The position numbers and the translations under genes were made by a program. The notes beneath the pieces were generated by a model. The model did not search any database and was not told where the DNA came from. It saw only the letters and a program-made list of their open reading frames with translations. From contig LSRX01000069.1 in the NCBI GenBank assembly GCA_001939145.1, positions 1,037,295 through 1,101,294 on the forward strand: a stretch of DNA of 64,000 bases. Reading direction: 5' to 3'. Positions 29,828 to 41,010 of the stretch are shown one piece after another (within the stretch, counting starts at the first letter, position 1; every line of letters starts with the position of its first letter). The stretch comes from Symbiodinium microadriaticum. Taxonomy: Eukaryota > Sar > Dinophyceae > Suessiales > Symbiodiniaceae.

Positions 29828-30536
29828 TTGATGATCTTGCTTACTGCGCCAGGTTGCATCGTTCCAGTCGAAGGTCGTTTGCGATACCTGCGAACTGGGC
29901 GACTAGTTAAGCACAGTGTTGCAAGATTTCAGAAGAAGCATGCAGTCGTAACAAACTTTTCTGCAGATGTCTCCAGTGCCCTGCCACGAGCACTGCTTCC
30001 TGATAATTCGTTCACTCGGTACAAGTCGATGCCCCTCTGAATATCAGCAGCACTACATGACCGACATCAGCCTAATCATCATCATGACTACCAGCACTGA
30101 CCAACACTACCACCACTACCGTAGTCAACAGAAGCTGCCGAACGATCGCCATGACACAGATGCCTCTCACTTGCCCTGCTGCTACTGCTCATGGTAACTG
30201 AATGCTATAAACTCCAAACTCCCACGACCCTGTTTGCCCCGTGCCTTGATGTTGAAGTTGAGCTTGGCGCCAACGTCCAAAACCAGCCTGGCGAAGCTAA
30301 AGCTGTTGCAACTGCACGCTTCACACTACGCCGGCCACGCTGCAGCTAAATCAAAAGCAGCCCAGAACTCGCCGCAAGACCCTAGGTCTGTTCAAAAAGT
30401 CAGAAGCAAGCTTGCGAAATCTCCATCTCATGCCCTTGTGCTCATAATTCCTCTGACCTCAATCTGCCACTTCACTCACTTGTCGCCTGAAATTCGGCGA
30501 CTTAGACATCTGCACCCTCGCACAGTGACGGTTTGA
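29828..30536 (+). CDS. Two weak candidate coding stretches
   Basis: 29828-30040 reads LVKHSVARFQKKHAVVTNFS; 30234-30536 reads KTSLAKLKLLQLHASHYAGH and SVQKVRSKLAKSPSHALVLI. Lys-rich. No splice structure established. Confidence 0.3.
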
Positions 30537-30722
30537 CCGGATTCTTACGATGTGACCGTCGTTGAAGTCAAGCATTGCAACAGAGAGCTGTGCAGAGCTC
30601 AAACACAAAAGATGGAAGAACACGCGCAGTGTAGGCCAAGCAATGCATCTTCAAAGACGATGAAGGACTTAGAGCCTTGAGATGAACCGGGAAGGAGGCA
30701 ATTTGAACACGTCTCAGAAGCT

Positions 30723-31010
30723 TTGCTCTCCGAATTCCGAGATCTACGTGAAAGACAAAGAGGCCCCATGTGGGCACGCACTAACCCTTTTACGTCGAGA
30801 GCGCAGAACCCGAAACAGACCTTGAAACTCTACACCGTGTCCCGGAAGCTTAAAACCCTCATGTCTCCCGGTTCTGGCTTCGATGTCACGCCGTGTCTTT
30901 TTGGGATCCCCGGAAGAGGCAATCTGAGCCGGCGAAGCTCTTCGTACCCCGTGGGAAGCGTCACGCCCGTGGAGTTGTGCAGTGGCGGCAGGGAGCTGCC
31001 CCCACCTCAG
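30723..31010 (+). CDS. Candidate exon, unknown
   Basis: Frame reads GPMWARTNPFTSRAQNPKQT, LKLYTVSRKLKTLMSPGSGF and PVGSVTPVELCSGGRELPPP, ending CCTCAG before GTGTCGG. Confidence 0.5.
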
Positions 31011-31198
31011 GTGTCGGGTAAGCTTCGACAGTTATGGCCTTTGGGGTTTGGGATGTGTTCGCTTAGCGGCCTAGCGTAGGTCTTCACTTCATGTGCGTCT
31101 TCTGAAGCCAAAACGTTGACCGTCAGATTTGAGTCTTGTGGCGGGATCTCTCCTATGCTGAGTTGTGGACAAGGTAGTTCACGCTCCTGCAGCTCCAT
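31007..31198 (-). CDS. Candidate small ORF/first exon
   Basis: Starts ATG at 31198; reads MELQERELPCPQLSIGEIPP and ASEDAHEVKTYARPLSEHIP to TGA. Overlaps the end of the + exon at 30723-31010. Confidence 0.4.
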   Translation of the reverse strand: MELQERELPCPQLSIGEIPPQDSNLTVNVLASEDAHEVKTYARPLSEHIPNPKGHNCRSLPDT

Positions 31199-31679
31199 AG
31201 TGGGGATATAGAATACATGGGACCATTAAGTGAAATCACTTCTATGCTTTAGGGCTTGCACATGGTCGTCAGGGTGATGTCGATGGCTTGCTTGAGAATT
31301 ACGAAACTGGGAGCCGACTGTTCGGAGCCGAATGCCTCAGCTGAATCGTTGGGCTGACTCGTGGTCGGAAATCTTGCGTTAAGTTTTCGGAGATGTAAGT
31401 TTCGTGCGCGGGTCATCTAAAGACTCACCTACTAAGTACTACTAAGCCCTGTAGTTTTGATATGTGGGCCTCTGACCCATACTCTGAAACTTGCAACGGG
31501 CTCCGGGAAGTCAGTGCAGGCAGCCGGGCGGCTCAGAATCATGTAGGATGCCTGGGCTGCCGACGGGTCACAGCTCTCAACACAGCTGTCTCTCGAGCAT
31601 AAACATATAGGTTCCAGGGAGACAGCATGCCCGAAACCGAAGACTGAGAACATCCGAGCCACACCAAAACATTCCAACC

Positions 31680-31811
31680 TCAAGAGTAAAACATCCCTAT
31701 CTCCCAGAGCCACCAAGGTGCCGAGACATCGGCATTGGCCGGATAGCCGGGTACCTCGCCGTCGGAGAACAGCGGATAGCTGAAGCCGATGTCGACGATC
31801 TGCCCCAGGAC
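31680..31811 (-). CDS. Exon, unknown membrane/extracellular-type protein
   Basis: After CTTGCTGTGCAG: VLGQIVDIGFSYPLFSDGEV then PGYPANADVSAPWWLWEIG. Possible donors are GAG before GTACCC or CTTG before GTGGCT. Telomere-like CCCTAAA units lie directly upstream in the intron. Confidence 0.6.
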   Translation of the reverse strand, partial: VLGQIVDIGFSYPLFSDGEVPGYPANADVSAPWWLWEIGMFYS

Positions 31812-31839
31812 CTGCACAGCAAGGGCCCGAAACCGAACC

Positions 31840-32190
31840 CTAAACCCTAAACCCTCACTACACTGCAGCAAGAATGCAATAGCAAAGGCTTCACTAAACA
31901 GCTGACAAGCCTACACTTCCACCTTGTCGCGCAGAAATTCACAGCAACACTAGCACCATACCCTCGTTAGAAACGTTTCATGCAGGCCATCCAGTACAGG
32001 AACCCTTAAAAGGGTCACTGAAAGGATCCCTCACAGGAACCTTTAAAGCAACCCTAAACCCAAAACCCCAAACCCTAAACCCTTGCAACAACCCTAAACC
32101 CTAAACCCCAAACCCTCAACCCCAAAACCCTAAACCCCAAACCCTAAACCCCAAACCCTAAACCCCAGACCCTAAACCCTAAACCCTGTT
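31840..32190. repeat. CCCTAAA/CCCCAAA arrays
   Basis: Units at 31840-31855 and dense array 32045-32190. Confidence 0.85.
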
Positions 32191-32415
32191 TTAAAGGCAG
32201 ACCTCAGGGAGGGCTCGGGTCATTTCGCTCCTGGCCTGGTGGGCTGCCATGTTGGAAGACAGCTGCTCCTGTCGGCGTTTTTCTGCCCTCTCTCTCTGCA
32301 GTTTGAGCAGAGCTATGCTTTCGGATGTATAAGGAAGGCTGTCGAGTTGTTCGGCGTTTTCTTTCTTTTTTTTTTTGGGGGGGGTGTGAGGGAGGGGGGG
32401 TTGTGAGTGCGCGGT

Positions 32416-32974
32416 TTAGAATTTCGAGCCCCTTTCGCACACGAAGCATAAAAACAATCCTCCCACCATGCCAACGCCAGCACGGTGAACTTGAGGTAGG
32501 CAGTGACAATGGCACTCTCCTGCGGATTTCATCCGGAAAGCTGCAGGCAACCATGCTACTGACAATAGACCTTGGATTGCTATGCTAGCAGTATCAAGAC
32601 TATTTGCCTCGTCTTGCTTTGTTGTGACAGCCGACAACCCCGAAACGCCCTTGCACTCCCAGGTTATAGGCCGCATCTCAGATCCAAACTGTGCAGAGCA
32701 CTTGCTTAGCCGGGGGACAGTAGCGTCTGCAGGCTTTGTATACCTTGGCAAGATTTGCAGAATCCACATCTACAGTTCTACAGGTGCAAGGCCGGAAGGT
32801 CCCATTGCACCAAAGGGGGAGTTCCAGTGCTCAGCGTCCATGCAGTCACAAAGCGACTGCAGATGGTTGTGTCCGAATACCCATAGCCCGATACCAAGTT
32901 TGGTGAATTTGCAATACTTCGCCCGGGAAGGCATCAGCCAACGGAACTGCTCAACGAGCAGAAAGCTCCGGTAA
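32416..32974. CDS. Coding-like on both strands; one real exon likely
   Basis: + frame 32582-32974 reads VASAGFVYLGKICRIHIYSS and SPIPSLVNLQYFAREGISQR. Minus frame 32416-32769 reads WECKGVSGLSAVTTKQDEAN. The minus frame at 32770-32960 contains LGIGLWVFGHNHLQ, similar to the GHxH motif of metallophosphoesterases, but without the other motifs. Strand not resolved. Confidence 0.35.
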
Positions 32975-32989
32975 ATCAGCACAAACCTG

Positions 32990-33119
32990 CATGCTTCACA
33001 CCAAGGTGCGTCACCGTGATATTGGGACCGGCGTCCCACTGCACGTATGCGTTGGCGCTAGCCTTGGACATCGGCTGACGGCCGAGCATTCCCAAGGTTT
33101 TTCGGACCGGCTCTTGGGT
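32990..33119 (-). CDS. Candidate exon with CAG|GTTTGT donor
   Basis: Starts after TTTAGGTAG and reads KTLGMLGRQPMSKASANAYV then QWDAGPNITVTHLGVKHAG. Acceptor overlaps a telomere-like unit. Confidence 0.45.
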
Positions 33120-33439
33120 TCTACCTAAACCCCTCAAAGTAGGGGAAAAATGGCCCAAAGCCCATAAAAAAGCTTTTATTTTACATACTGTTGGGATCCA
33201 GGTCGGGAACAGGTCTGTGCCTGGCTTCGGCGATGATTGAAAAACCAAGAAACGCGTGAAACCCACCATTCTAGACCTTTCGAACCCAGAAACATCTGCA
33301 TGTAACACACCTCTCAAGTAATCTCAACAAAACTCCAACCATATCCGGGTAAGTCGCCGAGTCCTGAACCCTACACTACACTTCCAAACCCTGATCCAGT
33401 TAGGACCCACTCATCCAAGGAATCTAAGCAGTATCCGGG

Positions 33440-33555
33440 CACGACCGACCCTAAACCCTGAACCCTAAACCCTAAACCCTGAAACCTAGACTCTAGACCC
33501 TAAACCCTAAACCCTGAAACCTAGACCCTAAGCCCTAAACCCTAAACCCCAAGGT
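33440..33555. repeat. CCCTAAA array
   Basis: About 13 units with CCTAGAC variants. Confidence 0.85.
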
Positions 33556-34051
33556 TGAACCCCAAAACCCCGCCATGCTTCCGGGGTGCCGTCACAATGT
33601 CGCCTTGATAGATGAAGTCCACAGCCTCCGATAGCTGCAGCGAGATGCCTCTCCAGGCAGTAGGGTTTGCAGGCCTGACCGTATGAGGTTTAGGGTTTAG
33701 GGTTTAGGATTTCCGGTTAGGGCTTGCAGGATTTACAGTGTCGGGTTTCAGGAGCTTGGGGCTGCCAGACTCTCCGGTTTTGGGGCGTTTCCGAGGCCTC
33801 TCGTGCAAAGCCCAGGCTGCCCCACACGTAAGGATCGGCTTGGAAGGTCATGGGGCTTAAAAGTATAAGTACGACGAGAGGCGGCTTAGTAGGCTTCGTA
33901 AGTAAGCTATCCGACACTGGCCAAAAAACGTCCATAAGCCCGTGGTCCTTTATGTTAATGAAGGAATCTGGAGCTTCAACAACTAATTGGGGTTTTAGTT
34001 AGTAGGGAATTGTTTTATGTAGTGCAAGCAGCTACAGGGCTGTGTTCTCAG

Positions 34052-34306
34052 CCATGTGCCCCCGGAATCTTCAAGAAATCGACGTGAGCTTACCCGTAGG
34101 CCCCTAAGTAGTTCCTTTCTATGGTTTATATTTAGAATCCAAATAAGGTAATCCCACAAAGGAGCTACTTAGGGGTTTATGGGTAGGGTTCAAGGCTTGG
34201 GCCAGCCTGGCTGGCACGCTGCAATCCAATGGTCGATCTGGGCGGTGTAGCCCAGCTCGAACTCGCCTGGGGCGGCGTGTTGAAGCCCCCCCAAAAAGGA
34301 CCCTAA
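34052..34306 (+). CDS. Two exons joined across a family A introner
   Basis: Exon 34052-34083 (after GTTCTCAG) reads MCPRNLQEID and ends GAC before GTGAGC. Exon 34187-34306 (after ATGGGTAG) reads GSRLGPAWLARCNPMVDLGG then VAQLELAWGGVLKPPQKGP and TAA, the stop lying in CCCTAAAC. Phase 0+0. The 103-nt intron is the family A element with short flanks. Confidence 0.6.
34091..34185. mobile_element. Family A element, intron-forming copy
   Basis: TACCCGTAGGCCCCTAAG against CTTAGGGGTTTATGGGTA; AGAATCC..ATAAGG core. Confidence 0.9.
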
Positions 34307-34584
34307 ACTTGGCCCTAAACCCTCAAACAGAGAGGGATCGTGACAGTGCTTATGGCCGGCTTAGGGTTTAAACCCTGGGAAAAGGGGGCGGCTTCCTGAA
34401 ACTTGACCAGCAAGCAAAGCTCGAAGACTTGTGAAACTCGGGGTTTCTGGGCTTATGTTTTAGTTAGTTGAAGGCTCAGCACTAGGATGCACTATGGTCT
34501 ATTAGGCATCTCCTGACGAGCTTCAACCCCGCCCCCCGCAGCTATTGCCAGTGCGAAAATAGTGATGTGAATGTGAATGCGAAT

Positions 34585-34612
34585 ACATCATCATCATCAT
34601 CATCATCATCAT
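34585..34612. repeat. (ATC)n triplet repeat
   Basis: Nine or so ATC/TCA units. Confidence 0.85.
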
Positions 34613-34809
34613 CCTCGTCATTACCGGAACACCTCTCCATTTCGTCCTCATGCAGGATCAACTACACCCCCCTTTCCGTTGGTGGAACCTTCGGGCTTGA
34701 TACCCTACGACAGTACGGCCAGCTGTCCTTCAGTGGTATGGGTTTAGGGTTTAGGGTTTAAAGTTTAGGATAAGAGTTTAGGGTTTTGGGTTTAGGGGTT
34801 TAGGGATAC

Positions 34810-35226
34810 TCACAGCTCAATGCTGGAGCATTTCACCATAGATGCGCCGCAACGCGACGGAATACGACTTGGGTAAGGATTCGGTGCTGTCTCAGGGACC
34901 CCCGGACCCGCGTTGAAAAAACTTGCCATAATATGGCATAAAGGCCCATGCAACGCAACCCCGAATGGATGCTGCAGGCTTTCGAGGTGCTTCTGAGGTT
35001 TACTCGAACGGTTCGGAATCCCAGCAGCTGCCCGAGCAAGACACCAAACACCCGAGAGGAAAGCAGCCTTTCCCTGACATATTCGATTTGGTTCTGGCGG
35101 GGTATGCCAGAACCAGAAGAGCATGTTGTCAGCATCGGCAGAACATGGTAGATTCGGCTGAGCAAACCAAAAAGCCCAAAGGAACTTCACAATCTTTGTT
35201 TCGATCACCTCTATCATAAGATTCAA
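34810..35226 (-). CDS. Candidate ORF of 138 codons (strand uncertain)
   Basis: Minus frame reads IEVIETKIVKFLWAFWFAQP and NMLFWFWHTPPEPNRICQGK. The + strand over 34965-35216 also reads naturally (DIFDLVLAGYARTRRACCQH). I favour neither strongly. Confidence 0.4.
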   Translation of the reverse strand: MNLMIEVIETKIVKFLWAFWFAQPNLPCSADADNMLFWFWHTPPEPNRICQGKAAFLSGVWCLARAAAGIPNRSSKPQKHLESLQHPFGVALHGPLCHIMASFFNAGPGVPETAPNPYPSRIPSRCGASMVKCSSIEL

Positions 35227-35494
35227 GGCCGCTGATATCAGACCCTTACATTGCCAGTGTCAGGTCAGGCCAGCTGCTCGTGCGCAGCGCGCTCGTGTAG
35301 ATTTGCTTGATACCTTGGTTGCCGAATGCACTCCGATCTCCCTCCCATGACCTGTGATAAAGTTACCTTGTCTAGATCGTCGCTGCGTCTGACAGTTCAG
35401 TTCTGATTACAAAGCTCCTCTGCGGCGGCCTTGAAGGGATAGCCCTGGCCAAACCCAGATGAAGAGCATCTCAACGCTGGGTAAGGAGGAATGT

Positions 35495-35640
35495 GCCCTA
35501 AACCCTAAACCCTAAAACCCTAAAGCCCTAAAGCCCTAAACCCTAAAACCCAAAACCCTAAAACCCTAAAACCCTAAAACCCTAAACCCGAAAACCATAA
35601 AGCCCTAAACCCTAAAACCCTAAAACCCTAAACCACAACT
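35495..35640. repeat. CCCTAAAA/CCCTAAA array
   Basis: Mixed 7- and 8-mers. Confidence 0.9.
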
Positions 35641-35733
35641 CTGGCCCGGCCATCGCTTGATAAACTCCGAACCTTTCACGCCATGACCTCAATACACATC
35701 CCACACGGTTTAGGGTTTTGGGTTTAGGGGTTT

Positions 35734-35737
<4 letters not shown>

Positions 35738-35811
<74 letters not shown>

Positions 35812-35825
35812 CACACACACACACA
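35738..35825. repeat. (ACAG)n then (AC)n microsatellite
   Basis: About 18 ACAG units. Confidence 0.95.
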
Positions 35826-36329
35826 AAGACACCCAACGAAAACACAGAAACCTACCCTACCCCCCCAATTGTTCTCTGTGATTCATGTTCGGCGGCACGT
35901 CGATAGTCGGAGCCCCAATGCCTACATTCCTTGCTAACAAACTGCCGAATCCTAGACCCGAAGTCAAAGTCGCAGAGTCCTTGATGTCCAGCCCGAGTCC
36001 TGCATTCTAGACCCGAGCTTCCACACCCCAGAATAGGATACCACAGATGCCAGGACCCCAAGACTTCTAACTCCGAACACCCTAAGCTCCTGAACCTCAA
36101 ACCCTAAACCAGTAAGCCTTAGACCCCTAAACCCTAAAACCTAAACCCCTAAAACCCTAAAACCCTAAACCGTAAACCCTAAAACCCTACACCCCTAAAA
36201 CCCTTAACCCCTTAAAACCCTGAACCTTTGCAGGGACTCATGACTGCTTTCTGAGTGGCTTCCATCACTGCAGACGGCGTAGACGGTGAGTTGGAAGGAT
36301 GCAATGCCCGTCTCCTGAGCTCCGTGGCC

Positions 36330-36475
36330 CTTTTCGGGTTTAGGTTTAGGGTATTTAGGCTATTTAGGGTATTTAGGGTATCTAGGGCATTTAGGGTACT
36401 TAGGGTTTAGCGTATTAGGGTTACTTAGGGTTTAGCGTATTAGGGTTTAGGGTTCAGGGTTTAGGGTTTGCCCGT
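36330..36475. repeat. TTTAGGG and ATTTAGGGT variant array
   Basis: Includes TATTTAGGG 9-mers and a duplicated ACTTAGGGTTTAGCGTATTAG-like phrase. Confidence 0.8.
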
Positions 36476-36819
36476 CTCCTGAGCTCAGCTCGGCCCTCTT
36501 GGCAATTTCTGGTGTCCCGGGATGAAGACCTTTATGTGCCAAAAGCCTTCAAGCTTGGAGTGGGAAGTTTCCTGTGTTGGGGCTATATTAAACATGCTTA
36601 TTTCGTTAATCCTTATTGGGTTTTATTATCACAAGTAATGTAATTTACTGTAACAAACATGTAAACTTCTATCCAGCAAGGACCTCTTCTTTTTTTTTTG
36701 GGGGGGGGGCCCCGGAAATGATCAGAACACGCCATCAGGTCCCCGGAAGACCCGAAACCCAAAACCCTATAACCCGAAACCCTATACCCTAAACCCTATC
36801 TATCAATCAACCTATATGT

Positions 36820-36828
36820 ACATATGTA

Positions 36829-36864
<36 letters not shown>

Positions 36865-36950
36865 TGTATGTATGTATGTATGTATATGTATGTATATGTA
36901 TGTATGTATAAATAAATAAACATATATATATATAGATATAGATATACATA
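36820..36950. repeat. (TATG)n/(TA)n microsatellite
   Basis: Simple repeat. Confidence 0.9.
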
Positions 36951-37430
36951 CCCTACACCCCATAGTACACCCTCAACCCTAAACCCTAAAGGCGCATGCA
37001 GCTGAGCAGCAGTGTCTGCCAGCGTGGTGAATGTCTGCTGGGTGCTCCAATGATCTTCGATGTCAACCTGCCAGACTGCATGCCCGAGACACAGGGGGTG
37101 CAGAATGCAGGGTTTAGGGCTTGGGGGTTGGGGCATAGGCCGAGGCCGTGACTCAAAACCCAAAAGGCACCAACCAGCAAGCCCCGCAAGCATTCCGCAC
37201 CACGAAACCCTAAACCCTAAACCCTAAACCCTAATCCTAAATCCTAAACCCTAACCCCTAAACCCTAAACCCTAACCTAAACCCTAATTATAAACCCTAA
37301 ACCCTGATCCTAAAGCCACATGCAGTCCCTGGCACTGCAGAAGTCCCGGTGCGGTCCATATTTCGGGCTCCCTCTTCTTCCAAGTGCCCAAGCCCAGAAC
37401 CACTTCACCCCGTGGGGCGAAAATGAATAA

Positions 37431-37578
37431 TTCAGAATTACGGGCTCTACGATGTTTGGATTCTTGAGCTTCGGTCTAGAAAAACCCAAAACCCCTAAAC
37501 CTGGCTTCAGAATTACGGGCTCTAGGACTCTTGGATTCTTGAGCTTCGGTCTAGAAACCCAAAACCCCAAAACCTGGC
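37431..37578. repeat. Tandem duplication, 75-bp unit x2
   Basis: Each unit starts TTCAGAATTACGGGCTCTA and contains GAGCTTCGGTCTAGAAA; units begin at 37431 and 37506. Confidence 0.85.
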
Positions 37579-38029
37579 TTCAGACTACGGCAAACAAAAG
37601 GAAAGGAGTCAACTGAGACTCGGGCCGTGGGAACCCAAAACTGCCCCGGGATCCAGCCGGCACAAACCACGAAGTACTCCACTCCTCGGCGAGATGTACG
37701 GGTAAAAGCGTCTGCATATGGAGGTTATACCCTAAACTCCAAACCCTAAATTATAAAAAAAAACCCTAAACCTCAATTCTAAACCCTAAACAAGAAAAAA
37801 ACCTAAACCCTGAGCCCTAAACCCTAAACTGTAGAGTTGAGCGACCCTTCAGGGCTAAACCCCAAGCCGCCTCCAACCCAACTAGCAAACATGAGATTGT
37901 TAGGATTCGAGAGCTTTGTGCGTTGAAGGTATAAGGCATAAGGTAAGCTACACCTATGAGGTTTAGGGTTTAGAGTCTAGGGTTGCTATGAAGTACCCAT
38001 ATCTCAAGTCAAGCTGCGTTTAACCTCAC

Positions 38030-38299
38030 TTGCGGCCGCAAGTCCCCCAAACCCTGAACTCCTACAGAACCCTTCTAGCCCTGCAACTCCTTATGACCGT
38101 ACTTTCCAAGGGAACTCTCATAGAAACCTTCTGGCACCTTCTGACCTTGAAGCCCTACTCACGAGGTACCCAGATCCTCCCCCGTTGGTTTCGGAGAGTT
38201 TCTTGTAGCTTTGCTGGACGTTTAGCGGACGAGCTTCGGCACCCCGAGAGCCCGACACTCTGTCACCCTCAATTAGGATTTCGGGATATGCTTTCATAG
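38030..38299 (+). CDS. Candidate ORF, unknown
   Basis: Frame reads LLALQLLMTVLSKGTLIETF and PRWFRRVSCSFAGRLADELR to a stop at 38297. Confidence 0.35.
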   Translation: MRPQVPQTLNSYRTLLALQLLMTVLSKGTLIETFWHLLTLKPYSRGTQILPRWFRRVSCSFAGRLADELRHPESPTLCHPQLGFRDMLS

Positions 38300-38672
38300 T
38301 GGCAGTATACAACTTCTGAGAAAAAGAACACCTTGATTCCGATTTGAGGTCGTATTTAGTATTTAGCTTCTACACTCATGAAAAGTGACACACCGGGGAA
38401 CCTACACATCCTCAGCCCTGCATCCTAACCCCTGACACCCCGAACTCAAATGTTCTCTTAGGGTTTAGGGTTCAGGGTTTAGGGTTTCATCCTGCCTGGA
38501 TAGAGGCCCTCGATGGTGAAGCTGAGGACAACATCCAGCTCCTACCCCAGGCAGTTGGGATCCGAGGCTCTAAGAATCCCCATCCCCAGCACCGGGTTTA
38601 GGGATTTTCCGGAGGGGCTGGGTTTTTTTTCCTGCGTTTGGCTTGCGCGTTTCGCACCGGACTTCCGCATGC

Positions 38673-38685
<13 letters not shown>

Positions 38686-38707
<22 letters not shown>

Positions 38708-38757
38708 AGAGGGAGAGAGTAAGAGGGAGAGAGGGAGAGAGAGAGAAAGTGAGAGAT
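38686..38757. repeat. (GA)n microsatellite
   Basis: GA tract with TAAGAGG interruptions. Confidence 0.95.
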
Positions 38758-38819
38758 TAGGGCTCGGGTAGAAACCCAAACCACCAGCACCTAGATCCTG
38801 CACCAGGCAGACTACTGCC

Positions 38820-39026
38820 TCTAAAGCCAAGCCCAAACGGCCTTCGGGATTCAGGATTATACCATATTTCCGCAAAGGTCCTGGGGATTGTTTGTGTAGA
38901 CTCCTTCAACCGCCAATCTGCTCTCAGCACTTGAGTCGGTACATCGCAAGAACCCGTGCAGCTGCTTGCCTGGATGAGGTCGTTCGTGGAGTTGTGAGAC
39001 AAGCCTTCATGCCACAAGCAACTCAA
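38820..39026 (-). CDS. Candidate exon, unknown
   Basis: Frame reads LSHNSTNDLIQASSCTGSCD and ADWRLKESTQTIPRTFAEIW. No family recognised. Confidence 0.5.
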
Positions 39027-39262
39027 AGGGGCTGCAGAACAAACTTTCAGAGGTGAAAGCTATCAGAGGTATGCAGGACATGATAAACGAGTCTTCCACG
39101 GCCACCTAACCTGCATTCTACCACCAAACCCTGAACCCTGATTCCCTCAAGCTGTGCCTGAGCCCAAGTCAAAAATCTCTCCCTACACTTTAGGGAAGGA
39201 GTGAGAGTGGAACAGCCTTAGGATCAGATGACATATTGCATTGTGTCTGCCTTACTTCTGCT

Positions 39263-39840
39263 TCATTCGGGAAAGGTGATGTTGGTGGTGTATGCATGAT
39301 CAGCGCATAGTCCCGGGCGATACCGTGCGAGGGTTCGAACGGTTAGAAGAACATTCTGCATGTACCGACACGACGGTCGAGCAAGACAAACATTATCGGC
39401 CATGGCACATCTCAGGTCGCTGGTTGGTGACAAGACTGCTGTCCTGAGTGGCTTGGGGTGTGTTTTGGGATTCGGATCGTTTTGGGCTGAACGCTTGGGA
39501 CTCCGTTGGGGAGTTATATGAAGTCGTCGATGCCTGCTGCAAGGCAGGGAGATGAAGTTGCTGAACATGTGATCAAGACATTTCGCTGCTGCAAACGGTA
39601 GACTTGCAGTATCTGCCCACGAGAGCCCTAAAACTCTAACCATGGCAATGGTGAGGCGACAGCATCCAAGAAGACATACTGTTGATGATATGAATCCTGC
39701 ATTACCTTAAGGACCCTAAACTATGGGAATTATGGTATACTCCTTATTATGGGTAATGCAGGATTTATATCATCAACCGTACCTCTGAAAAGAAAGTCTG
39801 AGTTTCATGGATATCACGAGGCACGGGTACCAATGAGGTT
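39263..39840 (-). CDS. Two exons joined across a family C introner
   Basis: Exon about 39778-39840 reads HWYPCLVISMKLRLSFQRY and ends TACG before GTTGATG. Exon 39263-39678 (after CATCAACAG) reads VCLLGCCRLTIAMVRVLGLS, WADTASLPFAAAKCLDHMFS and continues about 100 more codons to a stop at 39263. Phase 1+2. The 99-nt intron 39679-39777 is the family C element. No family recognised. Confidence 0.65.
39681..39777. mobile_element. Family C element, intron-forming copy (minus)
   Basis: GTTGATGATATGAATCC against GGATTTATATCATCAAC with inner TGCATTACC / GGTAATGCA. Confidence 0.9.
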
Positions 39841-39929
39841 TAGGGTTTAGGGATTTGCAGTCCAGGCCGAACGACCACTTTCCGTTGCATCCAGTCATAT
39901 TTTGAAAGCCTGAGCCTGTATCGGTCTGT

Positions 39930-40093
39930 GCATATATATATATATATACACATATATATATATATATATATACATATACTACCGACCCACCTGACACTAA
40001 CCAACCGACCAACCAGCAGGTAAGCCTGGCAGCCAGCCGACCAACCAAGCAACTCACGAACTAAATACACATACATACACATACATACATACA

Positions 40094-40129
<36 letters not shown>

Positions 40130-40145
40130 TATATATACACACACA
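39930..40145. repeat. (TA)n and (CATA)n microsatellites
   Basis: Simple repeats with CCAACCGA-type units between. Confidence 0.9.
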
Positions 40146-40366
40146 CCGTGCCTAAGCCTTTGTCCGCTGAAGCCACTGGGTCTGAATCTTCATATTGCAC
40201 GCCCTTTACAGCCAACAAACCTGCACACCCAAAGACAAGAAACCAAACGTCGCTAACCTTTGCTTAAAACCCAAACCAGCCCAGAAACCTCATGTGGACA
40301 ACATACACCAAAAGCCTAAAACTGTACAATCCTAATACCTGGAAAATTGAAGGCGCAGGAGCTGGG

Positions 40367-40921
40367 CTTTCTCTGCGCAGACTGCAGGGTCCTTCGGTGA
40401 GGCCGTGCAATTCATCTGAGTCCTGTCTCGGTGACTTCGTGGCCTTTATTGGGTACGGGGTTTCGGTTATTGAGGGTTTAGGGTTTCGGGAATTCTGGGC
40501 GGCGGGGTTGAAAGTTGAAGCACCCTGTGGGACTACGGAGTGCTATGTGCCTAGCAATAGTGAGAAGCTGAAAACTTGCGTGAATTAGCAACAGTATACC
40601 CAAAAACTCCCTAGTAGTTCCTTTTTGCGGTTTGCACCCAGGATCCCATAAGGTCGTCCCCAAAAGGAACTACGATGGAGCCTATGGGTATTAGGCATTC
40701 TCTAGGCCATCCCATCGACCGCGGTCTTATAGCTAAGTCATCGTTTCGGTCTTCCGTACTTGGAGGTTCATGGGTAGTTGTAAGTGGGGTTGTAGGTAGG
40801 CTATCAAAAGTTATAGCCCATATTAGGGGACTTATAACCCCACTTATAACTACGCATGAACCTCCAAGTAGGGATGCCGAATGGAGACCCATCCTTGTAT
40901 CGGATCAGACAGCCACTCTGC
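40367..40921 (+). CDS. Spliced gene with family A and family G introners
   Basis: Exon about 40367-40579 reads SCLGDFVAFIGYGVSVIEG, later KVEAPCGTTECYVPSNSEKL and ends ACTTGC before GTGAAT. Exon 40732-40755 (after CTTATAG) reads LSHRFGL and ends TTCC before GTACTTGG. Exon 40871-40921 (after CCAAGTAG) reads DAEWRPILVSDQTATLQ. Phases 0+0 and 2+1. The two introns contain family A (40597-40690) and family G (40757-40870). Unknown function. Confidence 0.5.
40597..40690. mobile_element. Family A element
   Basis: TACCCAAAAACTCCCTAG against CTACGATGGAGCCTATGGGTA-type end; diverged arms, CCCATAAGG core. Confidence 0.8.
40757..40870. mobile_element. Family G element, intron-forming
   Basis: TACTTGGAGGTTCATG against CATGAACCTCCAAGTA, then GTTGTAAGTGGGGTT / AACCCCACTTATAAC. 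With flanking G on each side it gives GTACTT..AAGTAG, a 115-nt GT-AG intron. Confidence 0.9.
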
Positions 40922-40924
40922 AGG

Positions 40925-41010
40925 GGCTTAGGGGTTTAGGGTGTAGGGTTTAGGGGTTCAGGGATTCAGGGATTTAGGGGTTTAGGGTTTTTAGGGGTTT
41001 AGGGTTTAGG
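40925..41010. repeat. TTTAGGG/TTTAGGGG array
   Basis: Telomere-like units abutting the partial family B element. Confidence 0.85.

Larger units (their letters stand above)
35227..38029. other. Repeat-rich, no defensible exon
   Basis: Telomere-like arrays at 35495-35640, 36100-36235, 36330-36475, 36960-36990, 37205-37320 and 37730-37850; microsatellites 35738-35825 and 36820-36950; poly-T/G at 36690-36710; a 75-bp tandem duplication 37431-37578. The segment 37000-37140 might hold an exon, but no frame was convincing. Confidence 0.5.

Noticed and set aside
32770..32960. Metallophosphoesterase gene from the GHNH motif
   Set aside because: Only one motif is present, and the opposite strand is equally open; kept only as a remark.
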